Source: Gyrodactylus bullatarudis (Eukaryota > Platyhelminthes > Monogenea > Gyrodactylidea > Gyrodactylidae). Taken from it: a stretch of DNA of 64,000 nucleotides. Where the stretch lies: positions 298,730-362,729 of the forward strand of contig SSNU01000068.1 of assembly GCA_012064415.1 (NCBI GenBank), written 5' to 3'. Positions within the stretch are counted from its first letter, which is position 1. Each line of letters begins with the position of its first letter. Shown piece by piece: positions 14,301-22,455 of this stretch. Made by a program: the position numbers and the translations under genes. The notes beneath the pieces were generated by a model. It had not been told where the DNA came from. It saw only the letters and a program-made list of their open reading frames with translations, and did no database searches.

Positions 14301-17300
14301 AGATGTGGTTGTGAGGCAAATGAAGAAAATTTCAAAATTTTATTTAAATGCCCAAACGACAATCTAACAGAACTTAAAATAAGAGAAAAGTTCTTCATAA
14401 TGGGAGAGGACCCTAACCTATGTATCCAAAAGAACCATCTTCATGACTTGCGGTTACCTTGGCCCAATTGATTTTTAATTTTTCTTCTCTATACTTAAAC
14501 AAATCAAGAATGGAGAATTTTTTTGGTTTTTCATCAATTGAAAGTTTTGTAAATGGATTTTACTATTTTTCTTTAACTATTTATTCATTAAAAAACTTTG
14601 TAAATATTATTTAATCAAACCAGGATTAGAGATTGATAAGACCTGGCGAAATATATATTTCTCTTATAAAATTCTTTTTATAAATTAACCAATAATAATA
14701 ATCTTTTAGTTCAAATTATCGCTCAAGAAAGTATTGTGTTCCACTCGTGGAACAATGGAACTTGAAGGGTTAAAATAACTGACAGATAGTTGCTTTTATC
14801 TGATTTGAACTCATTTTGTCAGAAAAAATAACCGACCCAATCCCTTAACTTGATGTTTTTATTTCTTCCAACAAAACTGCAAAAAAAATTGTTCTGAGAC
14901 TTGATAAAAATTAAATTTCTCTTATTTTTCATGAATATAACAACTCTGAATAGTCAAAAATCTTCATTACCATATATATTATATAATTTAGTTCTACGAA
15001 TCAGAATCGGACACATTTACTATTTCAAATCCTGATTCATACTACTATTAATCAAATGCTTAAAATTGGAACTTAGTGTCCCTTTTCCGGATCAAAAAAC
15101 TGGCTGGATATACAAAAAGAATTCTCCTGGAATTCACTTTGATATAGAAACAAATTTGTTAACGTTTTTTACTGAAAAACCTACTCTTGTGAATGTGAAA
15201 ATTGAATCAATAATTTCTGATCACATGTAATTATTCTAATTAGTGTAACATAACCTACCTCGAAACCATAAATATCCAGTATTGAGATCTTCTTATTGCT
15301 CTCATTTGACTGATCGATTTCATTAATCTCCAAGAGACAATTGATCCTAACAACCAAAGCATCAAAAAGATTTGAATAAATCCTCTTGGCCATAGCATCA
15401 CAGGCCGTATAGCATTCATCTGGGCTATTTGTCATCGTAACAGTTTCTTCGTTTTTCACAGACTTGAAAATAATTCAAGAATTAAATAAGCCGAATGGTC
15501 AGAACAGTAATAGACAGACCAAGAGAATTTCATATGCACTAAAATCGATGCTTGAGATTCTACAAGAAAAGAAAGGGCAGAAAATCTCAAAAATTCGATC
15601 AATCCAAAGATTTAAACTCAGAGTTTTTCTTGAAACAGGCCAAAAATTATTTTTCAATCCATTTGAAATTCTATACATGAGTCAAGTCTAACAAAAGTTT
15701 TCAAGAACTTTAAAACACATATGGATTTTAACCAAATTTTCAATTCTAAAAATACTTGTATATTCGTGTTGCATTTACAAGTTGCATGATTTAAAAATTA
15801 TCAATTTTTATAAAATTTTTTCATGGTATAAATTCTGATATTTTCATCATTAAAATTTCTATCTTTTCTAAAAATTCTTTCCACTTCAGAGGTTGTAGGT
15901 TGACAATTTTAAAGCTTAGCATAATTTTATGACACACTCAAATCCTGACGAATAACGGGTATTGGTTTTATATATTACCTTGAATTAATCAAAATTCGAT
16001 GTTTGGTCTGAAAAGAACAGACGAAAATAAAGCTTTATTCGCCAATATTCTTTCTTTCGTTCTTAACACTACCATAGCTTCCGGTCAGGCAACTCAATGT
16101 CCTTTAATAATTTTAATTAAGGCTTTATTCCGAAAATAGCGCCAAAATTTTTTTGAAAGATTTAACTCCTATTCTAAGATTGAAACTTTCAATTTTAAAG
16201 TAAACTTTCTCTTCATATAGAACCCATGATGAACAAAGATGAGTCTACATGTATCTTGCAAATTTTGTGATTAATTATTTCAACTTACTAGTTTCTTTTC
16301 TGTAAGAGCAACCAACAAATCATTTGGGGAAATTGAGAGTAGATGAGCTGTCTCGCGCAAGATTGGCCAGTCTCTGCAAGGCTGCTAACAAACGGGAAAA
16401 ACAGAGTTTCCATGTGAAAATATCGAAAAAAGTAAAATTTATTTTTCATCTACCAATAAGTAGCTAGAAATTTCAATAAAAATACGACTTCTTTGGAAAA
16501 AATCATAACATATTATTGCTTATTAATTTTGCTTGTTAATTTAATCCTATTAGGGCTAATTCTTAAAAAGCTCATTTTCTCAAAATGATGGTTGATTTGT
16601 AACACATCTCTATAGTCGCGTTATGGTTAAAACTTACTTTTGAATCTATTTCCCCATCTTGCTGGTTCCAATGGATATTACCCAATAGTAATGTTGCACT
16701 TATAATCTTGTAGACATTTTCAAGGTCCGTCTGAGACAAACCAATTGAAAACCAGTTATCCTTTAGTACATTGAAATCAATGCGATCATTGTCTTTTATT
16801 GCTTCTTGACACTTAGAGAATAATTAAATTGAGAATACTCACAAAATCCAAGTAACGATATTGGTTTGTACTTAAGAATGAGAATCTCTTTTTAGTTTCC
16901 ATGTCTAGGCCAGATAAGATTTGGTAGAAAATGTGAAAGTTTCTTTCCTTGGAGTTTTTCTTACTGCAAATTCTACTTTTCTCCAACATAAAGTTTATCT
17001 GGTTAGCTTTGTTTAGTTTTCCTCTGTTGTCAAATAATTTGATTTACTTCTTAAAAATTAACGATATAAATTTTCCAAATCTTGAAGAATTGTCATTATG
17101 ACATGTTGAAGCATTGCCAAAAGACTCTAGAATTGGAATAGCCTTAGTTAACTTTTGAGATATGGAATGAAATTTATAACAGGAGGCATAGTAAAGAATT
17201 ATTTTCTTAACAGATTCGGTCTTTCCAGCTCCAGATTCCCCACTGATAATAACAACTTGATCCATGCCAGAAAATTTACTAGCTTTATTAGCTAGTTCAG

Positions 17301-17603
17301 CAATAGAGTTGACATGACACGGAGAATCTTCAAACTTTTTGTCAATAAATAAACTAAAGAATGAATCTTCGTTCTTTGATTCGCATTTGTATGGGTTCAG
17401 AAAGATTAAAATATTTCCAATATATGTCTGAATTGTTATTGAAAAGTAAGTTACATAATACAGGGATTTATAATACCGAGATTTAAGAATCTCAAGAAAT
17501 ATATTTTCATCGAGATTGCTATAAAACTTGTAATTCTATAGATTTACTTGACCTCGCTAATATCTCTACAGAGGTGACTCATTTTAAACTGCCTCCTTTT
17601 CAT
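648..17603 (-). CDS. Unconventional myosin with MyTH4-FERM tail, at least 28 exons
   Basis: Actin-based ATPase motor protein of the MyTH4-FERM group (families VII, X, XV and relatives); class not assigned. Exons read from the start: 17603-17548, 17518-17455, 17427-17048, 17023-16843, 16811-16638, 16384-16289, 15462-15259, 12180-11947, 11527-11399, 11107-10875, 10449-10279, 9793-9482, 9073-9043, 8362-8141, 8094-8044, then the tail exons listed separately. Phases agree at every junction in this part. Motor landmarks: TYIGNILIFLNPYK (about residue 41), P-loop GESGAGKT (about 103-110), switch I NDNSSRFGKF (about 151-160), the LLEKSR-type and ERNFHIFYQ-type segments, switch II DIYGFE (about 380-385), FIRCIKPND near the end. 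Exon 9793-9482 adds TRVFMK and two IQ-like motifs (AARTLQKCW, AARILQTYF), so the lever arm is short. The ATG at 17603 is the first in frame; a second lies 7 codons later. The first four introns are 29, 27, 24 and 31 nt. The 3.1-kb seventh intron carries nested transposons. Confidence 0.9.
2434..2498. mobile_element. Isolated piggyBac-type right end
   Basis: The palindrome ATTGGGGGTATATAACTCCC (from 2434) followed 40 bp later by CAAGGGTTAA (to 2498) resembles the right end of the transposase-bearing copy at 34.1-34.2 kb in content and spacing. The matching left end was not found. In a myosin intron. Confidence 0.4.
2639..2649. repeat. G11 homopolymer after a short GA run
   Basis: Eleven G residues following (GA) repeats at about 2628-2638, within a myosin intron. 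Striking in such AT-rich DNA. Confidence 0.8.
4516..5174. mobile_element. Non-autonomous piggyBac-type element (MITE), 659 bp
   Basis: Tips are CCCTTTCGATACC and GGTATCGAAAGGG, perfect 13-bp inverted repeats. The left target site is TTAA (4516-4519), the right has decayed to CTAA. No coding sequence inside. It sits in the intron between myosin exons 5594-5528 and 4411-4162. Confidence 0.68.
6173..6250. repeat. Solo left arm of the hairpin family
   Basis: GTTGATATGAAGTTGGGAAT followed by TTTCACAGAAATCTCG and ATCGAATATTTCG match the left arms at 25.3 and 32.5 kb. No right arm is found nearby. In a myosin intron. Confidence 0.55.
7286..7545. mobile_element. Probable decayed piggyBac-type MITE
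   Basis: Right end GGCTTAAAGGGTTAA with a subterminal palindromic segment GTCCCATATATGAC (7510-7523). The left end GCCCCCTTAATG is only an approximate inverted match and its TTAA is lost. Lies in the myosin intron between exons 8094-8044 and 6918-6847. Confidence 0.4.
8480..8791. repeat. Long hairpin (fold-back) element, 312 bp
   Basis: Begins CTAGTTAATATGAAGATGGG and ends with its reverse complement; the arms match with few differences for about 100 bp each, leaving a short loop. Non-coding. Lies in a myosin intron between exons 9073-9043 and 8362-8141, so it should fold into a stable stem in the pre-mRNA. Confidence 0.8.
9240..9380 (+). repeat. Dispersed repeat with GAAACGTCTGGAAGAGG core
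   Basis: Contains TTGACTATCTCAGTACCGAA and ACGTCTGGAAGAGGC. Related copies lie inverted at 10640-10800 and 40925-41050, with a partial copy at 41265-41330. Non-coding; class unknown. In a myosin intron. Confidence 0.6.
10640..10800 (-). repeat. Dispersed repeat, inverted copy
   Basis: Carries TACTGAGATGGCCAAGTACT and TTTCTTCAGTGGG, the reverse-oriented counterpart of the 9.2-kb copy. It lies in the neighbouring myosin intron. Confidence 0.55.
11590..11765 (+). repeat. Dispersed repeat, copy A
   Basis: Shares CGTGGGATATT..GGGAAAAA and GACAATGACATAATGGAGA-like blocks with 48950-49135 in the same orientation. In the myosin intron between exons 12180-11947 and 11527-11399. Non-coding. Confidence 0.55.
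13753..14693 (+). mobile_element. Penelope-like element fragment with 104-bp inverted terminal repeats
   Basis: A 5'-truncated Penelope-like retroelement inserted in the seventh intron of the myosin gene, on the opposite strand. The two ends, 13753-13857 and 14590-14693, are inverted copies of each other that I read as identical over about 104 bp; both contain TTTCGCCAGGTCTTATC. Such terminal repeats are typical of Penelope-like elements. Between them lies the 3' end of the reverse-transcriptase gene with its GIY-YIG domain and a 3' UTR. The same terminal motif (TTTCGCCAGGTC) begins the second copy at 58.3 kb. The element sits inside a larger TTAA-flanked repeat. Confidence 0.88.
13902..14471 (+). 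pseudogene. Penelope-like RT C-terminal fragment with GIY-YIG endonuclease domain
   Basis: An uninterrupted reading frame of about 189 codons ending in TGA (14469-14471). It aligns residue by residue with the C-terminal part of the copy at 58.3-60.2 kb, starting at FVRKYIEKALEEEA. The GIY-YIG motif reads LIYCFEATCGAKYIGRT followed by RRLAIRIHEHL, a Cys-containing version common in Penelope-like elements. Unlike the other copy it keeps the true C-terminus (LRLPWPN). The polymerase domain is missing, so it cannot be autonomous. Confidence 0.9.
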
Positions 17604-17714
17604 TTGATCAAACAAAGATTAAAATTTGTTTACAGAGTTTCTTCTTTTTCTCTTAGCGGTAATTTAACTGACTAGAATAGAGTTGGTTTTCCGATCACTT
17701 ACTTGAAACGCAAA
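17604..17714. promoter_or_regulatory. Shared divergent 5' region of myosin and cystinosin
   Basis: Only 111 bp separate the start codons of the minus-strand myosin and the plus-strand cystinosin, so both promoters must overlap here or within the transcripts. On the plus strand a run of pyrimidines ending in AG (17638-17656, CTTCTTTTTCTCTTAG) is a strong 3' splice site 58 nt before the cystinosin ATG. It could close a 5' UTR intron or receive a trans-spliced leader; the sequence alone does not decide. No TATA box at a convincing distance was found for either gene. Confidence 0.5.
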
Positions 17715-18884
17715 ATGCGAGTTGGATTTCATTTTTTTCTTACCTTCTTTTGTTTAATACCTTTTGTTAGACCTAATTTTCAATTTGACTCTTCTTCAAC
17801 AAGCATTGCTATTGGAAAAATAGAAACTTTGAGTCTAACTAACACTAATTCATCTACACCAATTACAGAATTAAAATTTGTCTATTTTGATAATGATGGA
17901 AACGAATTCACCCCTTCAAACTACTCGAAACTTCCAATCGGTATCATTCCAAATGCCAAAGTACTTCATAATGATAAAATTCTCTTCAATATTACCAGTT
18001 TGCGAGTTGGACAAGTTATTATAAATGTTTACAATAAAATTAATGGAGAATGGCTTATCTCCAAGTCCTCTTGTAAAGTAGCAGTGATGAAATACCAAGC
18101 TTTGTATATTTTACAACAAATTATTGGATGGATTTATTTCCTATGCTGGATTATATCATTTTATCCTCAGATAATTATAAATTTCCGTCGAAAAAGTGTC
18201 ATTGGGCTAAGTTTTGACTTTTTGGTCTTGAATCTATTTGGTTTCATCTGTTATTCTGGGTTTAACTTGTCCTTCTTTATCAGTGAAGATATTAAACTTG
18301 AATATTTCCATCAGCAGCATTCATCTGTGATCCCTGTCGAGATAAATGATATTGTTTTCTCGCTGCATGCTGTTTTATTAGTCATAATAACCCTTATTCA
18401 GTGTTGCATTTATGAAAGAGGTGATCAGCGTGTTTCATATCAAGCTTGGGGCCTACTAGCTGCCTGTATACTGATTTTGATTATAGTTCTTATCCTTGCG
18501 ACACAGGCCATCATTAGCTATCTCTCATTCCTGTATTACATTTCCTATATAAAATTATCAATATCAATCTTTAAACTGATTCCACAAGCCTATTTAAACT
18601 TTAAAAGGAAGAGTACAGTTGGCTGGAGCATAGAGAACATCCTTCTCGACATAAGCGGAGGAAGTCTCAGTATTTTACAAATGTTTATTATATCTTTTAA
18701 TTTTGATGATTGGATGATCTACATGGGAAACCCGACCAAGTTTCTTCTTGGTATTATTTCTATCCTCTTCGATGTAATCTTTGTTGTTCAACATTATTGT
18801 CTATACCGTCACAACAGACAGGACCCAAATGTGTCAGTTGACTCTGATGACCCAGACAAGTCATTAATTAGCGAAAATGCATAA
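17715..18884 (+). CDS. CTNS: Cystinosin, lysosomal H+/cystine symporter, uninterrupted reading frame
   Basis: Predicted 389-residue homologue of cystinosin, which exports cystine from lysosomes together with protons. The reading frame is open from 17703, but the first ATG is at 17715 and is followed by a signal peptide (VGFHFFLTFFCLIPF). A lumenal domain with several N-glycosylation sequons spans about residues 20-125. Seven membrane segments follow, with two PQ-loops: YPQIIINFRRKS near residue 151 and IPQAYLNFKRKS near 290. The block LLDISGGSLSILQMF, then DPTKF-like NPTKF, and FDVIFVVQHYCLYR match the human C-terminal half closely, including the Asp of the second loop region. Human cystinosin has 367 residues. 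The human C-terminal lysosomal signal GYDQL is absent; the tail here is longer, acidic and ends in DKSLISENA. No intron interrupts the frame, unlike all neighbouring genes. It runs head to head with the myosin and ends 102 bp from the GPCR stop codon. Confidence 0.95.
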   Translation: MRVGFHFFLTFFCLIPFVRPNFQFDSSSTSIAIGKIETLSLTNTNSSTPITELKFVYFDNDGNEFTPSNYSKLPIGIIPNAKVLHNDKILFNITSLRVGQVIINVYNKINGEWLISKSSCKVAVMKYQALYILQQIIGWIYFLCWIISFYPQIIINFRRKSVIGLSFDFLVLNLFGFICYSGFNLSFFISEDIKLEYFHQQHSSVIPVEINDIVFSLHAVLLVIITLIQCCIYERGDQRVSYQAWGLLAACILILIIVLILATQAIISYLSFLYYISYIKLSISIFKLIPQAYLNFKRKSTVGWSIENILLDISGGSLSILQMFIISFNFDDWMIYMGNPTKFLLGIISILFDVIFVVQHYCLYRHNRQDPNVSVDSDDPDKSLISENA

Positions 18885-18986
18885 AACCTATGTTCTTCTA
18901 TAGAAATTCCATTTTTATTTTGATTAATACACTTTTTATTCAATTTTGATTTTTTTTTCATTTCTTGATTTTTCAATAATTCATGT

Positions 18987-21655
18987 TCACGATAATACTT
19001 TGGTCGCGTAAGACGCTTGAGATATCTTACTAACGAACTTGTCTATACGTAGTATGCGACAATAAGCTTTTCTAAAAGTTGCATTACTAAGTCCGTAGAT
19101 GATGGTATTAACAGAACTGTTAAAATGTGCAAAAATGAGGCTGATTCCATGCCAGAACGGAGAGAGATTATTGTAAAAGTCTGCTGAAATTAGAATCACA
19201 TAAGGTCCCCAATTACACAGGAAAGCCACATAAACCATCGATAGAGTCTTTGCTAGTTTATAGTTTTGTTGATCTATTCTTGAACTTTGCTCTCCATCCA
19301 TTTTTGCAATGTTCTTACTACTCTTTCGGACATGAACAAACAAGTGGATGTATAACAACTAAAAAATAATTAAAGTTACTTTCAGGTAAAAACCAAATGA
19401 ATCTTGATAAAAAAACCTCTTTATTATAAGAGATTATTAAGACTGTCTGAATTGAATAGCGGATGACGACTTAATTTTTCTCAGAAATTAAAATAATAGC
19501 CTGTTGACAGCTCTACAGCTCTAAGAAAACTTTTTTATTTGTAACATTGGTTTCAAGCCGAAATAGAAATTTCGAAAACCCCTTGAGAATAGACTTGATT
19601 TTATTGATTGAAAAATTATTTTTAAATTTAACTTACAAGTGTGGTTATCATAGGAACACCGACAGCAACAAATGTGAAACTTAGGTTGTACGCCAATGAT
19701 CTCAGTCTGTTCCATAAGCAAGACCTGGTCGCTCTCTCAAAGTACCAACCATCCCAGGCTGAGTAATTTGGCGTGGTCAGAATGAATGCAATAATCCATG
19801 TAAGACTACAATAGACTATTGTGTTTTTATGTGTAAAAATTCTTTGAAATTGTTGAGGCCAAACAACACATGTATATCGACATATTGCTATACCAAAGAT
19901 ACTCCACACCGAACAGAAGCAAACGATGAGACAAAAAGCTCCGACAAACTTGCAAAATATCTCATGAGTGATAAAAAATATTTCCCCAGCGAATATGCCT
20001 AGAAAAGATGAATGGTCAATGTTAAACAGAGAATCACGATGACTTGAATTCACTTACACACTATAGTCTTACAAATCAAACATTTATATTTTGTAATACT
20101 CAATGATATATTCTCTAGTTTTGTTTTCAAAGTGTCTACTGCATCCAAATTGAGTTGAATTTGAGAAATAGCTCAAAAACTATTTGGCTTCTCTTACTAT
20201 TTTGTTTAGCATTTAATCCTGAACAGTGAACAAAGATAATTTTTAAAAAATCTCATTCATGCTTTCCTTTGTATTAGAAAGACGAAGCCGTGCGATTTGG
20301 GTTTTTAGTTTTTACTCGTAAACTCTATTGTAATCAGGAAAAAATTCTCTCCAAAACTGGAGAATATCATAGACTGGATTTTTTTCATGTAAGACTATTT
20401 TAACCCTTTCGGTGCCGAGACTATTTCACAATTTTTATAAAAACCAAAATTTAGCTATCAAGATACCAAGTTATTTGGTCAAAAATATTACAAATGCAAG
20501 TTCACATTGTGGGCTTCAATTTAAACTTTAATTGATCCAGAAACCTATCAAACTGGTAGAGTTAAGAAGGTTCAGAAAAATTGGAAAATGGACATATATG
20601 TCCATCGGCAATGAAAGGGTTAAATTAAATTCATTAAACTAATCAAAATATGGACAGTTTGTCAAGATGAATTTAACATATATGATCTTTTTTTGCCATT
20701 AAAGGATTTGTATTGATATCTTAAAAAAATAAAATCTTGAAAAGAAATTTTGAAAGATTTAAATATGGGATATGTATTTGAAATTTTTTTGTAGATTTGC
20801 GAGACAATCTCTTGATTACTGAAGCATCCATTGGCAACTTTTGAATTAAATTTTTCATTTGAGGCTTGAAAAACTTTTTTCCAATTTCACAATCCATAAA
20901 GACACTTTTGAAATCAATACAAACTCTAGACTAATTTTAACCATCAAAGTCTTACAAGATTTCTACCGACTTCCACTGGAATAGTGAACTGATAAGGAGT
21001 CTGTGATCGGGGCGAGGTTTTCAAATTGAAATTGAATTTTTTCAAAGAAATAACTCACATTGCATCGTGTATGGGAGATGACAGATTCAAGATAAGGGAA
21101 GGGTTTTAGCTATGGAAATTTTCAAAAATATCAATTTTACAAGGAATTCATTTGGTGCATTAAGTTTTCCGTATAACTAGCGTTTTTTAATTTTAAACCT
21201 TTATTGTGAGTATCAGAGAAGTCTCTAAAAAACCTGTCAACTTGTAAGTGACCGATCAAAAGCAGGATTTCTTGATCACATAGTGAAGGGGGTGTGAATC
21301 AAGAATTTTCGACTCACCAACCAAGTTCATCGGACCCACAAAGGAGCAAATAAAAATGTCAGCAACGCACAAGTTCAATATGTAATAGTTTCCTGGATTT
21401 CTCAAAGACTACAAGGAAGGTATTTAGTGAAATATTTTGGTCTCACCCTTGTTGTAATTATTGAGGTCATGATCAGAATGTTTCCAAAAGTTCCTGTTAA
21501 AATGGATAGGCCAACAAAAAAGGAATATGACCCAGCCATTGCTTGATAATGATAGTTAATGTGAATGATCCTTAATTACCTGGCATTCTTTGAATAAAAT
21601 CTGGTCCTGTTACACTAGATAAATTCTCCATTCTAAGCAGATACATTAAATCCAT
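18987..21655 (-). CDS. Rhodopsin-family (class A) GPCR, melatonin-receptor-like, five exons
   Basis: Seven-transmembrane receptor of 331 residues, complete from ATG (21655) to TGA (18987). Exons: 21655-21580, 21541-21447, 21408-21318, 19998-19637, 19358-18987; every phase matches. TM1 has the GN motif (TGTFGNILIM), TM2 the LxxxD pattern (LNLCVADIF), TM3 ends in CRY at residues 127-129 instead of DRY. Cys103 and the Cys in RATRSCLW should form the usual disulfide. TM6 has FLCNWGPY. TM7 has NSSVNTIIYGLSNATFRK, so the usual NPxxY is NTxxY. Replacement of that Pro together with the YGL-N-FRK segment recalls melatonin receptors (NAxxYG); the insect Tre1/Moody receptors are another possible relative. 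The ligand cannot be read from sequence. A second ATG at residue 9 (MENLSS) is an alternative start. Introns are 38, 38, 1319 and 278 nt; the 1.3-kb intron contains a TTAA-type MITE. Confidence 0.92.
20400..20623. mobile_element. Non-autonomous piggyBac-type MITE, 224 bp
   Basis: Flanked by TTAA on both sides. Tips CCCTTTCGGTGCCGA and TCGGCAATGAAAGGG are imperfect inverted repeats. A palindrome TGGACATATATGTCCA lies at 20589-20604, close to the right tip, as in the transposase-bearing copy. It is in the 1.3-kb intron of the GPCR gene. Confidence 0.65.
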
Positions 21656-22455
21656 GGTTTTTTTCTTGGATTTTTCTGTTATTTTATATGTAAGAATAGA
21701 CGTTTAAAGATTTTAAAAATTTAATCCTTTTTATATTCCCATGGACCAATCAAATTAAAGTTTTCTTTAAGGAAATTTTTTTCTCAAAGTGTGTTTTTTG
21801 ACATGATCTGAAAATTATTACTATCATAAAAACCATTTTAATCTGGTGCCAAGTTTAATTTGTGTTATTCCATAGACAAACCTCCGCTAGATGATATGTA
21901 AGTTGGAATAAGCGCCGTATAAATTTGAAAATTATTTATTTTCGAAGAACTGATCTAATACTCATCAATTGTTGAAGTTCAAGAAGAAAGCCTTCTAAAT
22001 GAGTTTAAATAATATGACGTGTAACTCTTATTTTTATCTGGTTTATATTTTGATCGAATATTTGACTTAGATTCTGAATCTGTTCATCAAATTTGGGAAG
22101 TGAATTCAGTCTCGGAGATTTTCCAAAAAAAGAGAATTTGGATTGATCAATGACTGAGAATTCCAAGTTTAGATCATTTTTACAGGATCTTTAGGTATTT
22201 GATGAATAACTTTAGAGTTTTGTAAATTCTCTCAAACAAGAATTGTTTTAAAAACAAGAATTGTTTTGAAAACAAGAATCAAATTTACAATATTTACTTT
22301 ATTGATATATCATTAGGATACAGTGATATGAAAAATATTCCTTAAAAATCAACATAGTTTGTACAGCCTTTTTATTTTTGAAAATCAATACTTGCAAATA
22401 TCTAAAATTTGGAATTGTATCATTGTTACATAAATAATAATGTTTTATATGATTT
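21656..22455. other. Intergenic region between GPCR start and protocadherin end
   Basis: About 800 bp upstream of the GPCR and downstream of the protocadherin, both on the minus strand. It must carry the GPCR promoter and the protocadherin 3' UTR, but no specific signal stands out. A short tandem of AACAAGAATTGTTTT-like words lies near 22235-22275. Confidence 0.5.

Larger units (their letters stand above)
13269..14773. mobile_element. TTAA-flanked piggyBac-type repeat hosting the Penelope fragment
   Basis: Left end TTAACCCTTCATGTCC (13269-13284) and right end GGAACTTGAAGGGTTAA (to 14773) form imperfect inverted tips with TTAA at both sides. The 941-bp Penelope fragment is inserted inside; without it the element would be about 560 bp. 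No transposase is seen. It lies in the seventh intron of the myosin gene. Confidence 0.5.

Noticed and set aside
15464..15691. 75-codon plus-strand ORF beginning MKIIQELNKPNG
   Set aside because: It lies antisense in a myosin intron directly upstream of exon 15462-15259; composition is simple and no homology is apparent.
17428..17454. Reading the 27-nt intron as coding (it is open and a multiple of three)
   Set aside because: It would insert nine residues into the strongly conserved segment before TYIGNIL, and it has perfect intron ends. Neighbouring tiny introns cannot be coding.
17703..17714. Upstream non-ATG start for cystinosin at 17703
   Set aside because: The codon there is TTG; the ATG at 17715 directly precedes a good signal peptide.
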